A DNA stretch of 64,000 nt from a virus, in the IMG/VR virus record IMGVR_UViG_3300044612_001981, positions 1-64,000 of that record; one strand, 5' to 3'. Shown here piece after piece: positions 61,098 to 64,000 of the stretch; within the stretch, counting starts at the first letter, position 1, and each line of letters starts with the position of its first letter. The notes under the pieces are model-generated. The model was not told the DNA's origin. It made no database searches and saw only the letters and a list, made by a program, of their open reading frames with translations. The translations under genes and the position numbers were made by a program.

Positions 61098-64000
61098 TTA
61101 TGCTTTCAAGTCTCCAGCAAGTAACCATGTATCTGTTGCTACCTTGGTTATTGTTGCTGATGAATGTAAGGCTCTTAGCTTTAGTCCTGGAGTTCTTAAT
61201 ATTGTAACTCCAGCTGCTTCTGCAAATACTGCGTCTGCTCCAGCTGATTGGTAGAAGCTTATTGAAGTTCCTACTGGATAAGCTGTAGTTGCATTTGCAG
61301 GAACTGTAATTGTGTGTGCTCCAGAAACTGGAATTAACTGATCTCTTAGACCTAACCCACCTGTTGATAGATTGTATGCTCCAGCAATTGCTGTTCCAAT
61401 TACAGTCCGTGAAGGAACTCCTTCTCTTGTCTGTGTTCCGTCTGTAAATGCTATTCCAGATGCTGCAACCGTTACTGTTCCAGTAAATGTTGGTGCGTTA
61501 AGTGGAGCAAATCCTGAAATGCTTGCGCCTGCTGGTATTGTGACTGTTCCTGTAAATGTTGGTGAATCTGTTGGTGCTATTACAGAATAATTTGTTCCAT
61601 CATTTGTAAATTCCCACTTATCAGTAGATTCGTTCCAACGTAGTTGAACAGCGTTAGAATCTCCACGAACAATTCTTATTCCTGAGTTCTCTGTTGGAGA
61701 TCCAGTAGTAAAATTGCTGTTTAGGTCAATAATGTTATCGGCCAAAGAAATTGTTTCTGTGTTAACGCTTGTAGTTGTTCCGCTTACTGTTAGGTTTCCA
61801 CCAACAACAAGGTTTCCATTTACTTCTGCATTATCATTAAGATAAACTTTTCCTGTACCGTTTCCAGATAGTGATAGGTCTGTGTTTAATGTTTTGCTTG
61901 CTATTAAGTCAGACTTGATGCCGTTGCTAAATGCAATTCCATTTCCGTCTGCGCTTGAGAAGTTTGCTCCCGCTTCAACAACTAGAGGTCCCTTGATATT
62001 AACAGAACCAGTTCCTGTTGGATCTAGTTCTATGTTACCGCTTCCGCTTGTTCTTAGTCCAAGATTTTCATCAACATCAGCAGAAACAACGATTGCTCCT
62101 GATTCATCTTGAAGAACCTTCTGGCCATTAACATAAAGTGATCCTGGACCTACGTAGATATCTTTCCACATCTTTGTAGGAGAACCTAGGTCGTATGTGT
62201 TGTCTGTAGAAGGAATAACACTTCCACCTGCAGTAACTGCTGGAAGAACTACTGTTCCTGTAAATGTTGGATCTGCAAGAGGTGCCTTTAGAGCAAGAGC
62301 ATCTGTTGCAGTTGTTCCAATTGCATCTGCATAAGACTTTGTTGCAAGAAGTGATGTGTCTGCAATTCCATGAACATCTGTAGTATCTGCACTGTGTGTT
62401 GAAAGAGCGGTAGCTGCTGACCCAAACTGTGTTTGAATGCTAGATGTAACACCATTCAAATAAGATATTTCTGTAGCATCAACATCTCCTATTGTTGTTG
62501 AAGAAGGCAAAACTACTAATCCTGTAAATGTTGGGCCTTCTTTAGTAGCAAGTAAATCTAGATCTTCTGCAAGTCCTGCTATCTTAGATTGTGCAATTTC
62601 AGCTGTAGGACTAATTTTTGCATTAGTAATAGAATCATCTGAAATTTTATCGACTGTTATTGCTTGGCTTGATACCTTGGCTGTAACTATAGATCCGTCT
62701 TCAATTTTATCTGAATTTACAGATCCGTCTGCAATCTTAGCTGTAGTAACAGCTTCATCTGCAATCTTATTAGTGCTTACAGAAAGATTTGCAATTTTAT
62801 TTTCTGTTACGGCAGAATCTTCAATTTTGGCTGTAGTTACAGAGTTATTTGCAATCTTAGCTGTATTTACAGCATTAGCTGCAATTTTGTTGTTAGTTAC
62901 AGCGGAGTCTGCAATCTTATTTTCACTTACAGCAGAATCTGCGATTTTGTTTGTTGATACAGAATCATTAGCGATTTTAGCAGATGTAACTGCATCTGGT
63001 GCAATCTTTGCTGTTGTTATAGATTCAGCAATTATTTTATCAGTTGATACTGATGAGTCTGCAAGTTTAACTGTAGTAACAGATGCATCTGGGACTACAT
63101 TAAGCTTTGTATCGATTTGAGCTTGAATGTTTGATGTAACATCAGAAAGCATCTGAATTTGCTGTGGGCTAACTGCTCCTATTTGAGCTCCGCTAGCAAA
63201 TATTTGACCAACTTCAAGTGGTGCTCTGGTGTATGTAGTAAAGTCTACTGTTGTGGTAGGCTCAGCAACTACTCCTGAGAAAAGCTTCCAAATTCCGTCT
63301 GAAGCATCACGGACAAGACCAGTATGCTGATATGTTCCATTATTAAATGCTCCTACAACACCAACATCAAGTACGTTTGATTGATTGCCATCACCAATAT
63401 AAATCATTGGGTCATCATATGAAACATTTGTTGAGTTAACAGTAGTTGATGTTCCACTAACAGTTAAATTACCGTTAATATTTACATCGTTTGCTGTTAA
63501 AAGATTTTCTGCAACTAAATTTACTCCTGTTATAGTGTCTCCAGAAATATTTGCAGTTGTGTGAATAGCAGAAGTAAAGTTATTTAATGCAATTTGTGCT
63601 ACTGGAATTTTAGTATTTGCATCAAGTGAGGCAACTCCATTTTGAGCTCCTCTATCTGAAACTGGAATATAATCTTCCAAGGAGTTATTTACTCCACTAA
63701 TTGCTGCATCTGTATAATCTTCTGCTGCTGCAATTGCTGCTGCCTGTGCCGCTGCAGACTTTGTATTTGCCTCTGATGTAGCAAATGTTTTTGTTGAAAT
63801 AACATCTGTATCTACAGTTATTGTAATTGTATTGGTGCCATCGTTGTATGTCTTTGTAAGACCTGCACCCATTGAAAGAGCTTGATCTATGGCATCTTGT
63901 GATATTTCGCCAATTGCTGCTGTATCAGCAGCGGCGTATGAAAGGGCTGTCCATGTAGAAGAGCCATTTCCAAATTTAAATTTATTAGTGTTTGTTTCAA
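61098..64000 (-). CDS. tail fibre with NKIAD-type repeats (5' end outside window)
   Basis: The frame is open to the window end: upstream of an internal ATG at 63872 it continues as FKFGNGSSTWTALSY, typical of tail-fibre N-terminal modules, so the true start lies outside. About 966 codons are visible. The middle (62641-63090) is a run of about fifteen ten-residue repeats such as SAVTTAKIAD, which in fibres form a narrow triple-stranded stalk. The rest is Gly/Ser/Thr/Asn-rich and beta-helical, with repeated GTVTIPAG-like fibre units. No S74 domain is visible. Receptor-binding or stalk role. Confidence 0.85.
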   Translation of the reverse strand, partial: ETNTNKFKFGNGSSTWTALSYAAADTAAIGEISQDAIDQALSMGAGLTKTYNDGTNTITITVDTDVISTKTFATSEANTKSAAAQAAAIAAAEDYTDAAISGVNNSLEDYIPVSDRGAQNGVASLDANTKIPVAQIALNNFTSAIHTTANISGDTITGVNLVAENLLTANDVNINGNLTVSGTSTTVNSTNVSYDDPMIYIGDGNQSNVLDVGVVGAFNNGTYQHTGLVRDASDGIWKLFSGVVAEPTTTVDFTTYTRAPLEVGQIFASGAQIGAVSPQQIQMLSDVTSNIQAQIDTKLNVVPDASVTTVKLADSSVSTDKIIAESITTAKIAPDAVTSAKIANDSVSTNKIADSAVSENKIADSAVTNNKIAANAVNTAKIANNSVTTAKIEDSAVTENKIANLSVSTNKIADEAVTTAKIADGSVNSDKIEDGSIVTAKVSSQAITVDKISDDSITNAKISPTAEIAQSKIAGLAEDLDLLATKEGPTFTGLVVLPSSTTIGDVDATEISYLNGVTSSIQTQFGSAATALSTHSADTTDVHGIADTSLLATKSYADAIGTTATDALALKAPLADPTFTGTVVLPAVTAGGSVIPSTDNTYDLGSPTKMWKDIYVGPGSLYVNGQKVLQDESGAIVVSADVDENLGLRTSGSGNIELDPTGTGSVNIKGPLVVEAGANFSSADGNGIAFSNGIKSDLIASKTLNTDLSLSGNGTGKVYLNDNAEVNGNLVVGGNLTVSGTTTSVNTETISLADNIIDLNSNFTTGSPTENSGIRIVRGDSNAVQLRWNESTDKWEFTNDGTNYSVIAPTDSPTFTGTVTIPAGASISGFAPLNAPTFTGTVTVAASGIAFTDGTQTREGVPSRTVIGTAIAGAYNLSTGGLGLRDQLIPVSGAHTITVPANATTAYPVGTSISFYQSAGADAVFAEAAGVTILRTPGLKLRALHSSATITKVATDTWLLAGDLKA
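62641..63090 (-). repeat. 30-bp repeats coding NKIAD-type fibre units
   Basis: About fifteen imperfect 30-base units, each encoding ten residues around (T/S)(N/T/A)KIA(D/N)(S/G/E)(A/S)V. The divergence between copies shows that this array is older than the FFxPP array. Confidence 0.9.

Noticed and set aside
62641-63090. Regulatory iterons suspected from regular 30-base repeats
   Set aside because: The units are codon-in-frame and encode a known fibre repeat pattern with silent variation, so selection acts on protein.
63872-63874. ATG at 63872 as the start of the last fibre gene
   Set aside because: The frame is open upstream to the window edge and encodes a typical fibre N-terminal module, so the real start lies outside.

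Overview
The window is a contiguous piece of a tailed double-stranded DNA phage genome with a long, probably non-contractile tail. It carries an HK97-type head module, a very large tape measure protein with a -1 frameshift tail chaperone pair, several tail fibre proteins, a replication set of its own (DnaE-type polymerase, DnaB-like helicase, DnaG-like primase, RecA, SSB, RuvC-like and Cas4-like nucleases) and two tRNAs. Every convincing gene lies on the minus strand, so the phage is read here from high to low coordinates. Both ends of the window cut through genes. The DNA is AT-rich. Host identity cannot be read from the sequence. Sigma70-like promoters are abundant, and several place the expected transcription start on the ATG itself (leaderless mRNAs). 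Leaderless mRNAs are common in Actinobacteria, so an aquatic low-GC actinobacterial host is one possibility, but this is inference.

Layout in transcription order. 64000-60187: a fibre cut by the window edge with about 30-bp repeats, then a fibronectin-type protein ending in Phe/Pro repeats. 60115-55797: five 2-oxoglutarate/Fe(II) prolyl-4-hydroxylase-like genes and one unknown gene. 55776-52434: a collagen-like fibre with a self-cleaving S74 chaperone domain, a LamG-like protein and a small protein. 52437-44279: portal, protease-scaffold, major capsid, neck proteins and major tail protein, with strong terminators after the capsid and tail-tube genes. 44169-24108: frameshifting tail chaperone, 3624-residue tape measure, baseplate and fibre proteins. 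24020-10395: replication and recombination, starting at a strong promoter with a perfect palindrome. 10359-7798: small and large terminase, far from the portal. 7794-1475: accessory genes (paired SGNH-like proteins flanking a carbamoyltransferase, two tRNAs, another oxygenase, a nuclease, Hsp20, an APS kinase-nucleotidylyltransferase fusion, a DUF2061-like membrane protein, an FmdB zinc ribbon). 1422-1: the start of a secreted, PA14-like, repeat-tailed protein.

The feature most likely to be an undescribed system is the block 54664-61077. Five hydroxylase-like genes sit between a collagen-like fibre and a protein with a Phe-Phe-x-Pro-Pro tail, and two more hydroxylase-like genes lie elsewhere. 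The simplest reading is that the phage hydroxylates prolines (or lysines) in its own tail fibres. A second candidate is the SGNH-carbamoyltransferase-SGNH cassette. A third is the tape measure, which has an ADP-ribosyltransferase-like region near its C-terminus and a possible kinase-fold insert.
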